A stretch of DNA of 64,000 bases from Lysobacter arenosi (GTDB taxonomy: Bacteria; Pseudomonadota; Gammaproteobacteria; Xanthomonadales; Xanthomonadaceae): NCBI RefSeq assembly GCF_016613475.2, contig NZ_CP071517.1, forward strand, positions 1,178,001 to 1,242,000. Reading direction: 5' to 3'. The translations under genes were made by a program, and so were the position numbers. The notes beneath the pieces were generated by a model. It was not told where the DNA came from. It ran no database searches and was given only the letters and a program-made list of their open reading frames with translations. Shown in pieces: positions 18,561 to 27,571 of the stretch; position 1 is the first letter of the stretch; the number at the start of each line of letters is the position of its first letter.

Positions 18561-21500
18561 CTATTCCGCCTTCAGCGCTGCCACCGCCGCTGCCGGTACG
18601 GTGCCCTCACCCTTGCCACGCGCGCGTCGCACCATGCGCGAGGTGCCGTTGCGCAGGTCGTCGAGCATCGCGTAGATCGTCGGCAGGAACAGCAGGCTGA
18701 CCACCGTCGAGAACGCCAGGCCGCCGGCGATGGCACGCGCCATCGGGTAGTACGGAGGACCGTCGCCGCCCAGCTGCGTGTTGGTCAACGAGATCGGCAC
18801 CATCGCCAGGATCGCCGTTCCCATCGTCATCAGGATCGGGCGCAGTCGTTCGCGGCTGCCCTCGACCAGGGCATCGGTACGCGACAGGCCGCGTCGGCGC
18901 AGATTGTTGATGTGCTCGATCATCACGATGCCGTTGTTCACCACCACGCCCATCAGCACCAGGATGCCGATGAACGCCATGATGTTGAACTCGGTACCGG
19001 TGAGCCAGAACAGCCAGAACACACCGAAGACCGAGAACAGCACGCCGCTCATGATCGCCGACGGGAACAGCAGCGACTCGAACACCGCCGCCATCACCAC
19101 ATAGATCATGATCAGGGCGATCAGCAGGTTGAACATCATCTGCTTGTTGGCTTCGGCCTCGTCCTCGAAAGCGCCGCTGTCGAAGGTGAAGCTGTAGCCG
19201 GCCGGGAACGCCACCGACTTGAGTGTCTCCTCCATTACCTTGCGCGCCTCGGGTACGGTGGCCTTCTGCGCGAGGTTTGCCTGGATCGACACCGTGGTCT
19301 GGCGATTGGCGCGCTGGATCTGCGTCGCCGACGGCTTCACCGCCACGTCCACCATCGCCAGCAACGGCACGGTGCGGCCATCGGGGGCACGCACGGTGAA
19401 GCTGTCGATGTCCTCTACGCCGTAATCCTCGGCCCCGGCGAAACGCACCCACACCGGAACTTCGGTTTCACCGCGACGGAACTCGCGCAGCGGAGCACCA
19501 CGCAGCGCCAGGCCGACAAAGCTGGCCACTTCCTGCGCGCTGAAACCGAACGCCGCCGCGCGATCCCGGTCGACGTGCACCGACAGCTCGCTGTTCTGGT
19601 CGCCGATGTCGACGCGGACGTCACGCAGTTCCTTGCGCTTGGCCAGGATCGGCACGATGTCGTTGGCCAGTTCGACCAGGGTCTCGGTCGAGTCGCCGAC
19701 CAGCTGCACCTGGACGTTCTGCCCCGGCCCTCCGCCGCCGCCACCGCCGCCGCCCTGGTTGCCGATGCCGATATTGGCGCGGGCGGACTTGGGCAAGTCG
19801 TTGCGCAGCTTCTCGATCGTCGCCTTGGTCTCGTCGATCTTGTCCAGGTCGAAGGTGATGCGGGTGCCGCCCCAGCCCTGCTCGCTGAAGTACGAGTAGA
19901 TCTGGGTGATGTTGTAGCGCTTGCGGTTGGCCTCGAGGAACTTCTCGATCTTGAGGATCTCCGCCGACATCTGCTCCTTGGTGTACGCACCCTTCCACTG
20001 GTAGAAGATGTTGGTCTCGGTGCCGTCGTCGCCACCGAACATGTTCTTCTTGGTCAGGTTCATCGGCACGATGCTGATGGCGATGATCATCAGGATGCCA
20101 AGTACGCTCTTTCCACGGTGCTCCAGGGTCCAGCGCAGGAAGCGGGCGTAGCCGCTCTGCAGGCGCGGGATCAGGCCGCGGTCCGAGCGCACCGCTGGCG
20201 GCGTCTTCAGCCGTGCCGAGATCATCGGGATCAGGCTGACGGCCACCAGCCACGAGGCCAGCAGCGACACCGAGATGGTGATCGCGATCTGCGACAGGTA
20301 GATGCTGAGAAAGTTGCGGTCGCCGAACAGGTTGGGCAGGAACACGATGCAGTGGCACAGCGTGCCGGCCGACAGGGCGATGGCGACGTGCTTGGTGCCG
20401 ACGATGGAAGCCATCGTCGGCTGGTCCGGCATGCGCTCGCGTTCCTGGTAGATGCTCTCCACCACGACCACCGCGTTGTCGACCAGCATGCCCACCGCCA
20501 GCAGCAGGCCCATCATCGTCAGGATGTTGAGCGTGACGCCGGTGAAGTACATGAAACCCAGGGTCATCACGAAGCAGATCGGGATAGCCAGGGTCACCAT
20601 CAACGTCGACGGCCAGTGGCGCAGGAAGAAGAACAGCACCGCGATCGACAGCAACAAGCCAATGCCACCGGCCTCGGCCAGCTCGAGCAGCGAACTGGTG
20701 ACGTTGTCGCCCTGGTTGTCGATGATCTTGATCTGGATCCCGGCCATTTCCGGCTGGTCGCGGATCGCCTCGACCTCCTTGAGCGCGTTGCTGGAGACCT
20801 CCACCAGGTTGGCCTGGCGCTCCTTGAAGATGTCCAGGCCGATCGCCGGCTTGCCGTCGAGACGGCGGCCGTAGTTCATCCGCGCCGGCTTCAGGCGGAT
20901 CTCGGCGATATCGCCAAGACGCGTGCCCTTGGTGTCGATGATCAGGTCACGCAGCTGCTGCAGGTCGGTGATTTCGCCGACCGGCTGCACGCGCAGGCGC
21001 CGGCCGCCATCGTCGATCTGCCCGGCGGATACCGAGAAGTTGACCGCCTGCAGTCGGGTGTTGAGGTCGTTGATGCTCAGGTTGTGCGCGGTCAACCTAT
21101 CCGGATCGATCGCGATCTCGACCTCGTTCGGTGCCGCGCCGGTCACTTCCACCCTTGCCACGCCGGGGATGCGTTCGAGTCGCCGCTTGAACTCGCGGTC
21201 GATCATGTCGTACGCGCCGGTCAGGTCGGTCGAACTGGCTAGGCGCACGCGCAACACCGGTTCATCGGTGGTGGAGAACTTGAACACGTTGTAGCGCTGC
21301 AGGTCGTCCGGCAGGTCGTCGCGAATGGCATCGATCCGCTCGCGCGCCTCCGAGGCCGCGATGGCGACATCGCGGTCCCAGTCCGAGAACTGCATGAAGA
21401 TCTCGGCACCGTCGGAACGGGCGTTGGCATCCATGCGCTTGACGTCGGTCATCGTCGACAGCGCTTCTTCCACCGGCCGCAGCAGCGTGCGTTCCACTTC

Positions 21501-21671
21501 CTCCGGCGTCGATCCCTCGTAAGGGATCTGGACGAAGATGAAAGGTGGCGAGACCTCCGGGAAGGCCTCCAGCGGCAGCCGGATCGCCGCGATCAGGCCG
21601 ATCACGAACAGCGACACGAAGAACATGATCGCCGTGACCGGCCGCTTGATGCTGAGCTCTGCAATCGTCAT
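18561..21671 (-). CDS. RND efflux permease (second of two)
   Basis: Inner-membrane proton-driven HAE1-type permease, 1036 residues from MTIAELSIKRP. It has twelve membrane segments and two large periplasmic loops. The TM4 sequence GMLVDNAVVVVESI carries the proton-relay Asp with Asn at the second position instead of the usual DD pair. A run of nine Gly near residue 645, encoded by a GCC-type triplet repeat at about 19728-19754, lies in a periplasmic loop. It starts 13 bases after the first permease gene. Two unlike permeases with one adaptor recall MdtABC-type systems, in which they form a mixed trimer; that arrangement here is inference. Confidence 0.93.
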   Translation of the reverse strand: MTIAELSIKRPVTAIMFFVSLFVIGLIAAIRLPLEAFPEVSPPFIFVQIPYEGSTPEEVERTLLRPVEEALSTMTDVKRMDANARSDGAEIFMQFSDWDRDVAIAASEARERIDAIRDDLPDDLQRYNVFKFSTTDEPVLRVRLASSTDLTGAYDMIDREFKRRLERIPGVARVEVTGAAPNEVEIAIDPDRLTAHNLSINDLNTRLQAVNFSVSAGQIDDGGRRLRVQPVGEITDLQQLRDLIIDTKGTRLGDIAEIRLKPARMNYGRRLDGKPAIGLDIFKERQANLVEVSSNALKEVEAIRDQPEMAGIQIKIIDNQGDNVTSSLLELAEAGGIGLLLSIAVLFFFLRHWPSTLMVTLAIPICFVMTLGFMYFTGVTLNILTMMGLLLAVGMLVDNAVVVVESIYQERERMPDQPTMASIVGTKHVAIALSAGTLCHCIVFLPNLFGDRNFLSIYLSQIAITISVSLLASWLVAVSLIPMISARLKTPPAVRSDRGLIPRLQSGYARFLRWTLEHRGKSVLGILMIIAISIVPMNLTKKNMFGGDDGTETNIFYQWKGAYTKEQMSAEILKIEKFLEANRKRYNITQIYSYFSEQGWGGTRITFDLDKIDETKATIEKLRNDLPKSARANIGIGNQGGGGGGGGGPGQNVQVQLVGDSTETLVELANDIVPILAKRKELRDVRVDIGDQNSELSVHVDRDRAAAFGFSAQEVASFVGLALRGAPLREFRRGETEVPVWVRFAGAEDYGVEDIDSFTVRAPDGRTVPLLAMVDVAVKPSATQIQRANRQTTVSIQANLAQKATVPEARKVMEETLKSVAFPAGYSFTFDSGAFEDEAEANKQMMFNLLIALIMIYVVMAAVFESLLFPSAIMSGVLFSVFGVFWLFWLTGTEFNIMAFIGILVLMGVVVNNGIVMIEHINNLRRRGLSRTDALVEGSRERLRPILMTMGTAILAMVPISLTNTQLGGDGPPYYPMARAIAGGLAFSTVVSLLFLPTIYAMLDDLRNGTSRMVRRARGKGEGTVPAAAVAALKAE

Positions 21672-21684
21672 GTCAGCGCCCCGT

Positions 21685-24600
21685 TCAGACCGGCTCGACC
21701 TGGCCGTCGTCGTTCGACGAGGCCTTGCCCTGTTCGACATTGCCGCGCGTGCGTCGGGCACGTTCGACGTAGTAGTCGTCGGCGCGACGGTCCAGCAGGT
21801 CGTACACCACCGGGATCACCAGCAGCGTCAGCAGCGTCGACACCAGCAGGCCGCCGATCACGGTGATGGCCATCGGCGAACGCACTTCCGCGCCCTCGCC
21901 CATCGCCAGTGCCAGCGGCAGGAAGCCGAACAGCGTGCACATCGTGGTCATGATGATCGGGCGCAGTCGCGAACGGGCACCTTCGACCAGGGCCTCGCGC
22001 TTGGCCACGCCGCCCTCGCGCAGCTGGTTGACCTTGTCGACCAGGATGATCGCGTTCTTCACCACCAAACCCACCAGCAGGATCAGGCCGATGAACACCA
22101 CCACCGATACCGGCGAATTGGTCAGCAGCAGTGCCAGCACGGCGCCGACCAGGGCCAGCGGGATGGTGAACAGGATCACGAACGGGTGCAGCAGCGACTC
22201 GAACTGCGAAGCCATCACGAGGTAGACCAGGAAGATCGCCAGGCCGAACGCGAACAGCAGCGAACGCACCGACTCGGCCAACTCTTCGCCCTGCCCGCCG
22301 ATGTGCATGCCGACACCGGCACCGAGCGGCTGCTCGGCGATCATGTCGCGCACTTCCTGCACGGCGGTACCCAGGTCGATATCGCGCAGGTTGGCCGAGA
22401 CGATCGCCACGCGCACCTGGTCGGCGCGGTGGATTTCGCTCGGGCCGGTGGTCGATACGACATCGGCCACCGCATCCAGCGTCACCGGGCGGGAACTGCC
22501 CGGATTGACGATCAGGCGACGGATGTTGTCGACCGAGGCGCGATCGGTTTCGCGGGCACGCACCAGCACGTCGATCTTGCGGTCGCGGAAGCTGTAGCGC
22601 GTGGCGACGTCGCCGCGCACCTTCTTCACGACCACATCGGCGATCTGGCGGGTGGTCAGGCCGAGCGCACCGGCGCGGTCCTGGTCGAAGCGGATCTGGA
22701 TCTCCGGGAAGCCTTCCTCGACCGTCGACTTGACGTCGGCATAGTGAGGATTGGCACGCAGCATTGCCGCCATGCGCTGGCCGGCAACCTGGATGCTTTC
22801 CAGGTCCTGCCCGCGCAGTTCGATTTCAAGCGGCGTGGAGAAGCTGAACAGCTCCGGTCGGCTGAAGTCGACCTGTGCACCCGGGTGCGACTGCATGGTC
22901 GTGCGCAGGCGCTCGGTTTCGCGCGCCTCCACGTCCTTGCTGCCGCCATCGGCCATCACGACCGTCAGCTTGCCGATGTTCTCGCCGCTCTCGGTCGGAT
23001 TGGCGTCCAGTCGGGTACCGCTGCCGCTGACGCCATACAGCGTGCGGATGCCGTCGTCCTTGGCGTGCTTGTCCTGCAATTCGCGGACCAGTGCGTCGGT
23101 TTCGCGCAGCGGAGTACCCGGCGGCAGCTTCACGGTCATCTCGAAGCGGTCCTGGGCCAGCTGCGGGATCAGGTCAGCACCGAGCAACGGAATCGCAAGC
23201 AGGGTCAGGGCGAATGCCGCCGCGGCAAAGCCCAGCACCAGCCACGGCTTGCGCAATGCGGTCGGCAACAGCTTCATGTAGCCGCGCTCGGCACGGCCGT
23301 ACGGCGCCATGGCGATGTCGCTTGCCTTGCGCATCACCGGACCCACCACTGCGACCACGCCACGCCATGCGCGGACGATCACCCAGGTGAGGCCGAAGAA
23401 CGCACCGCGGGTGCCGACACCAATGCCATGCTCGACGGCAGCGATCGGCTTTTGCAGCTTTGACGTCGGCTGCCAGCGCGGATGCGGCTCTTCTTCCGGG
23501 AACGCCATCGGCGGCCGGCCCTTGAGCGCGCTGAGCATCGGGATCAGCGTCATCGACACGATCAGCGAGATGCCAATCGCCAGTGCCACGGTCAATGCCT
23601 GGTCACGGAACAGCTGACCGGCGATGCCCTGGACGAACACCAGCGGCAGGAACACCGCGATGGTGGTCAGGGTCGAGGCAACCACGGCCATGCTCACTTC
23701 GCGGGTGCCGGCGATGGCGGCATCGAGGATGCCAAGCCCTCGCTCTCGCGCCTTGGCGATGCTTTCGAGCACGACGATCGAGTCGTCCACGACCAGGCCG
23801 GTAGCCAGTGCCAGGCCACCGAGCGACATCACGTTGAGGCTCAGGCCCAGCTGGCCCATGAAGAAGAACGTGGCGATGATCGACACCGGCAGCGACAGGC
23901 CGATGACGAAGGTGCTCCAGCCATCGCGCAGGAACAGGAAGATGATCAGCACGGCCAGCATGCCGCCGATCACCGCGTCCTTCTTGACGTCGCTGATGGC
24001 ATGGCGGATGAACTGCGACTGGTCGTCGATCGTCGTCAGTTCCACGTCCGGCGGAATCTGTCCCTTGATCTCGTCCAGGCGCTTGCTGATCGCGTCGGCG
24101 GTGGCAACGGTATTGGCGTCGCCTTCCTTATAGATCGCCAGCTCGACCGCTTCCTTGCCGGCCAGGCGGATGATCGCCTCGCGTTCCTTGTAGCCCTGGC
24201 GGACTTCGGCGATGTCCTTCAGTCGCACCGGCATGCCGCCGGCGACGGTGCCACCGCCAGCGGAATTGGCACTTTGCACGGACGCTGCGGCGGCCATGGC
24301 TTCGGCCGAACCGGTCTGCGCCGCGATCGCCGCCATCTGTGCAGCCGCACTGGCAGCCGCGTTGTCGCCACCACTGCGCGTGGTCACCAGCATTTCGCGG
24401 ATTTCCGGCACGCTGGCGAACTGGTTCACCGTGCGCACCAGGTAACGCTGCGAACCTTCCTCCAGACGGCCGCCGGAGATGTTGATGTTCTCCTGCTGCA
24501 GGCGCTGGATGACGTTGTCGATCGGCAGGTTCAGCTGCGCCAGCTTCTGCTGGTCGATGTCGACCTGGATCTCGTCTTCCAGACCACCGCCGACCTTGAC

Positions 24601-25170
24601 GGCGGCAACGCCATCGACCGGCTCGAGCTTCTTCTTCAGGTCGTCATCGGCGTAGCGGCGCAGCCCGGTGAGCTGGCGCATGGCTTCGGTGTCGCTGGTC
24701 GCGGCGGTCTTGGACGACAGCGCGATGCGGAGGATCGGTTCGGTCGACGGATTGAAGCGCAGCAGCACCGGGGCCTTGGCCTCCAGCGGCAATTGCAGGA
24801 CTTCCATCTTGTCGCGCACTTCGAGGCTGGCCTGGTCCATGTCGGTGCCCCAGGCGAACTCGAGCACGACGTCGCTCTGGCCGGTACGCGAAACAGACTT
24901 CAGCTTGCGCAGGCCCTTGACCACGCCGACGGCCTCTTCGACCGGCTCGCTGATCAGGGTCTCGATTTCAGACGGTGCCGCACCGGTGTACTCGGTGCGC
25001 ACCGTCAGGGTCGGGTAACTCAGGTCGGGCAGCAGATTGACCTTGAGGTCGCTCAGCGCGATGAATCCGAACATCACGAAGGTGAGGGTCACCATCATCA
25101 CCGTGACCCGGCGACGTGTGGAGAACTCGACCAGATTGAAGCCGGATGATTCGTTCGCAGGTTGCGTCAC
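21685..25170 (-). CDS. RND efflux permease (first of two)
   Basis: A 1161-residue HAE1-type RND permease beginning MTQPANESSGFNLVEFSTRRRVT. The TM4 motif GLVVDDSIVVLESI keeps both proton-relay Asp residues. It is about 100 residues longer than typical members because of an Ala-rich insert at about 270-310 in the first periplasmic part (AAASAAAQMAAIAAQTGSA region) and a longer cytoplasmic linker around 535-630 between the two halves. It lies between the adaptor gene (18-base gap) and the second permease (13-base gap) in one operon. Confidence 0.93.
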   Translation of the reverse strand: MTQPANESSGFNLVEFSTRRRVTVMMVTLTFVMFGFIALSDLKVNLLPDLSYPTLTVRTEYTGAAPSEIETLISEPVEEAVGVVKGLRKLKSVSRTGQSDVVLEFAWGTDMDQASLEVRDKMEVLQLPLEAKAPVLLRFNPSTEPILRIALSSKTAATSDTEAMRQLTGLRRYADDDLKKKLEPVDGVAAVKVGGGLEDEIQVDIDQQKLAQLNLPIDNVIQRLQQENINISGGRLEEGSQRYLVRTVNQFASVPEIREMLVTTRSGGDNAAASAAAQMAAIAAQTGSAEAMAAAASVQSANSAGGGTVAGGMPVRLKDIAEVRQGYKEREAIIRLAGKEAVELAIYKEGDANTVATADAISKRLDEIKGQIPPDVELTTIDDQSQFIRHAISDVKKDAVIGGMLAVLIIFLFLRDGWSTFVIGLSLPVSIIATFFFMGQLGLSLNVMSLGGLALATGLVVDDSIVVLESIAKARERGLGILDAAIAGTREVSMAVVASTLTTIAVFLPLVFVQGIAGQLFRDQALTVALAIGISLIVSMTLIPMLSALKGRPPMAFPEEEPHPRWQPTSKLQKPIAAVEHGIGVGTRGAFFGLTWVIVRAWRGVVAVVGPVMRKASDIAMAPYGRAERGYMKLLPTALRKPWLVLGFAAAAFALTLLAIPLLGADLIPQLAQDRFEMTVKLPPGTPLRETDALVRELQDKHAKDDGIRTLYGVSGSGTRLDANPTESGENIGKLTVVMADGGSKDVEARETERLRTTMQSHPGAQVDFSRPELFSFSTPLEIELRGQDLESIQVAGQRMAAMLRANPHYADVKSTVEEGFPEIQIRFDQDRAGALGLTTRQIADVVVKKVRGDVATRYSFRDRKIDVLVRARETDRASVDNIRRLIVNPGSSRPVTLDAVADVVSTTGPSEIHRADQVRVAIVSANLRDIDLGTAVQEVRDMIAEQPLGAGVGMHIGGQGEELAESVRSLLFAFGLAIFLVYLVMASQFESLLHPFVILFTIPLALVGAVLALLLTNSPVSVVVFIGLILLVGLVVKNAIILVDKVNQLREGGVAKREALVEGARSRLRPIIMTTMCTLFGFLPLALAMGEGAEVRSPMAITVIGGLLVSTLLTLLVIPVVYDLLDRRADDYYVERARRTRGNVEQGKASSNDDGQVEPV

Positions 25171-25188
25171 GTTCGCTCTCCGCGATGA

Positions 25189-26328
25189 TTACTGCTTCTT
25201 GGCTTCGGTTTTGGCGGCCGCGACCTTCTTCGCCGGCTGGCCCAGCACCTGCACCACGGTGCCGTCACGCAGCGCGGTCTTGCCGGCGACCACGACCTGG
25301 TCACCCACCTTCACGCCGGTGCGGATCTCCGCCCAGGAACCGTCCATGTAGCCCAGCTTGACCGGCACGCGGGTGGTCTTGTCGCCCTTGACGACGAACA
25401 CCGCCGGATCGCCATCGTCCTCGAGCAGGGCCACGCGCGGCACCACGAGGGCGTCGGCGCGCTGGTCGTAGTCGATCTTGATGCGACCGAACATGCCCGG
25501 CTGCAGCACGCCGCCGCCGGCAAACGCGCAGACCACGCGGAACGTGCCGCTGCCGGAGTCCACCACCGGTGCAACGCGGTCAACGGTGCCGCTGAAGACC
25601 TTGCCCGGCAGCGCGTCGACCTGCATCTGCACCGGCAGGCCGGCCTTGAGCGTGGCGAGCTCGCGCTCAGGCACGTTCAAGGTGGCTTCCAGGCGCGAGG
25701 TGTCGACGATGCGGAAGATCGGGGTGTTGATCTGGACGAAATTGCCGGTCTTGATCGAGCGCGAGGCGATCACGCCGGAGATCGGCGCTTCCACGTTCGC
25801 GTACGACAGTTCCAGGTTGGCCATGCGGTTGGCCGCGCGGGCCTCTTCGAGGTCGAAACGCAGCTGGTCGTTGTCATTGGCGCTGAGCAGCTTCTGCTCG
25901 GCCATCTGCTTGCCGCGGGAATAGTTGGCTTCGAGCTTGCGCATGCGGGCGTCGGTCTGGGCGACCTGCTGCTGCGAGCGGGCGGCATCCAGGCGCACCA
26001 GGGTCTGGCCGGCACGGACCGGCTGGCCTTCCTCGACAAGCACGTTCAGTGCCACGCCCGAGGTCTTGGCCACCACCTGCGACTCGGCTACCGGCTCCAG
26101 GGCCGCCGTGCCGGTATAGCTGGCCGCGACCGCACGACGCGAGGCCTTGGCGACCTCGACCGGGACGGCCTCCGGACCCTTCTCGCCCTCTTTGGCCTGG
26201 GCTTCTCCAGGGCCGCCACCGCCCTTGCAGGAGGCCAGCAGCAGGGCGCTCGACAGTGCCAGGCAGGGCAGCAGGACGCGAGCGGCGCGGGCAAAACCAC
26301 GGCTGCGATTTCGGGAGAGATGACGCAT
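25189..26328 (-). CDS. RND efflux periplasmic adaptor (membrane fusion protein), lipoprotein
   Basis: A 379-residue adaptor linking the two permeases to an outer-membrane channel. The start MRHLSRNRSRG gives a lipoprotein signal with lipobox LLAS|C. After it come a low-complexity Gly/Glu linker, barrel-sandwich hybrid halves (VAKTSGVALNVLVEEGQPVRAGQTLVRLD and ANVEAPISGVIASRSIKTGNFVQ), a short coiled-coil hairpin between them, and the beta-barrel domain ending GDQVVVAGKTALRDG. It is the first gene of the operon. No outer-membrane channel gene is present nearby. Confidence 0.93.
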   Translation of the reverse strand: MRHLSRNRSRGFARAARVLLPCLALSSALLLASCKGGGGPGEAQAKEGEKGPEAVPVEVAKASRRAVAASYTGTAALEPVAESQVVAKTSGVALNVLVEEGQPVRAGQTLVRLDAARSQQQVAQTDARMRKLEANYSRGKQMAEQKLLSANDNDQLRFDLEEARAANRMANLELSYANVEAPISGVIASRSIKTGNFVQINTPIFRIVDTSRLEATLNVPERELATLKAGLPVQMQVDALPGKVFSGTVDRVAPVVDSGSGTFRVVCAFAGGGVLQPGMFGRIKIDYDQRADALVVPRVALLEDDGDPAVFVVKGDKTTRVPVKLGYMDGSWAEIRTGVKVGDQVVVAGKTALRDGTVVQVLGQPAKKVAAAKTEAKKQ

Positions 26329-26629
26329 GAATTGAACCCCAAGGTGGCTGTTTACCGGACCGTATGCCGGTGTTGTAGATAGGTATATCACCTGCCCCGT
26401 TCACCAACATCCGCCGAAGGTCATGGTGACTGGAGCCATGTCGCGGGCGGAACCCTAGGGAGAGTTCTCGTCAGCCGCAACAACCATCGATGCAAAATGG
26501 CACCGCTTCGTTGCATCGATATCGCAGGCTATACTTGCGCACTTATGCGCGGCCCTCCTGAAGAGGGACGGCCACGCGCAGCCAGCTTCAGAAACCTTTC
26601 GCTAGCCATTCGAGATTGCGGACTACGAC
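26329..26629. other. Divergent intergenic region between the RND adaptor and cytochrome c genes
   Basis: No gene was found in these 301 bases. On the plus strand TTCGTT (26507-26512) and TATACT (26530-26535), 17 bases apart, may be the promoter of the cytochrome genes. A perfect 10-bp inverted repeat overlaps the -35 element (listed separately). The minus-strand promoter for the efflux operon is not clear; GATATACCTATC around 26375-26386 is the best A/T-rich candidate. Confidence 0.5.
26486..26520. promoter_or_regulatory. Perfect 10-bp inverted repeat upstream of the cytochrome c genes
   Basis: ATCGATGCAA (26486-26495) and TTGCATCGAT (26511-26520) are exact reverse complements separated by 15 bases. 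The right arm touches the putative -35 element, so a regulator bound here could control the downstream cytochromes. Confidence 0.5.
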
Positions 26630-27013
26630 ATGATGCGACCGCTGATGATCGCCGCCTGCTTCCTGCTGACCACCGCTGCGTCCGTCGCATCGGCCCAGGA
26701 AACCCAGGCCCCCGCCGCTGCCCCGGCCGCTGCCACCGCAACCACGGCACCTGCCGCTGTTAAGGGTGATGCCGCCAAGGGACACCAGCTGACCTACACC
26801 TGCCAGGGTTGCCACGGCATCACCGGCTACAAGAACGCCTACCCGAACTTCCACGTGCCCAAGATCGGCGGGCAGTCGGCGGAATACCTGGTCAACGCGT
26901 TGAACGAATACAAGAAGGGCGCGCGCAAGCACCCGACGATGCAGGCCCAGTCGCAGAGCTTCTCCGACCAGGACATCGCCGACATCGCCGCCTTCCTTTC
27001 GTCCCTGAAGTGA
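26630..27013 (+). CDS. Periplasmic c-type cytochrome, monoheme
   Basis: A 127-residue exported cytochrome. Residues about 1-22 are a signal peptide (cleavage near ASAQ), followed by an Ala/Pro/Thr-rich linker, then one haem site CQGCH with the distal Met in a HPTMQAQSQSFSD context typical of the c4/c5 class. Electron carrier role in the periplasm is inferred. A second cytochrome begins 11 bases downstream, and together they resemble a split c4-type pair. MM at the start leaves 26630 or 26633 as equally good starts. Confidence 0.93.
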   Translation: MMRPLMIAACFLLTTAASVASAQETQAPAAAPAAATATTAPAAVKGDAAKGHQLTYTCQGCHGITGYKNAYPNFHVPKIGGQSAEYLVNALNEYKKGARKHPTMQAQSQSFSDQDIADIAAFLSSLK

Positions 27014-27024
27014 GTGAGCAGACC

Positions 27025-27459
27025 ATGACGAACAAGATCCTCGCCATCGCCCTGCTCGCCTCGCTCGCGGTGGTCGGCTGCTCCAGCTCCGACACCCCGG
27101 CCGAGCATTCGGCCGCCGACCGCGCCGAAGGCCACACCTCTTCGTCCGCCGGCCTGCCGGCCGGTCACATCGCTGCCGGCGAACAGCTCGCCAGCACCAA
27201 GGGCAAGGCCACCGGCCAGTCCTGCGTGGACTGCCACGGTGCCGAAGGCAATGCCCCGATCGACGGGACCTACCCGAAGCTCGCCGGCCAGTATTACGAC
27301 TACATCGCCCACGCCCTGCAGGCTTACCGCGATGGCGACCGCGAGCACGCGCTGATGTCGAGCCAGGCCAAGGACCTGACCGACCAGCAGATCGCCGACC
27401 TGGCCGCCTACTTCGGTTCGCGCCAGAGCAACCTGCGCGACCTGCACAACGCACACTGA
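27025..27459 (+). CDS. Lipoprotein c-type cytochrome, monoheme
   Basis: A 144-residue cytochrome whose start MTNKILAIALLASLAVVGC gives a lipoprotein signal (lipobox VVG|C at residue 19), so it is likely membrane tethered. It has one haem site CVDCH and an axial Met in HALMSSQAKDLTDQQ. It lies 11 bases after the soluble cytochrome gene and ends before a strong terminator, so the two form a short operon. Confidence 0.92.
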   Translation: MTNKILAIALLASLAVVGCSSSDTPAEHSAADRAEGHTSSSAGLPAGHIAAGEQLASTKGKATGQSCVDCHGAEGNAPIDGTYPKLAGQYYDYIAHALQAYRDGDREHALMSSQAKDLTDQQIADLAAYFGSRQSNLRDLHNAH

Positions 27460-27480
27460 TCGCCTCCTGGCGACACAGCG

Positions 27481-27507
27481 AAAAAGCCCGCTTCGGCGGG
27501 CTTTTTT
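27481..27507 (+). terminator. Rho-independent terminator after the cytochrome genes
   Basis: An 11-bp stem beginning AAAAAGCCCGC with a TTCG tetraloop and a T7 tail (arms 27481-27491 and 27496-27506). The symmetric A and T runs make it bidirectional, also serving the convergent gene that ends at 27572. Confidence 0.93.
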
Positions 27508-27571
27508 GTGGGCGCGAAACCCGCTTGGCGATGGACAACCTCCGCCACCATTCGGGTTGCTGGCTCCGGCG

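Noticed and set aside
19728..19755. GCC-type triplet run as a regulatory repeat
   Set aside because: It encodes a Gly run inside the second RND permease and keeps the frame, so a coding low-complexity loop explains it.
18477..21242. 921-residue open frame on the plus strand
   Set aside because: Antisense shadow of the second RND permease; very high His, Asp, Arg and Gln, no domain sequence.
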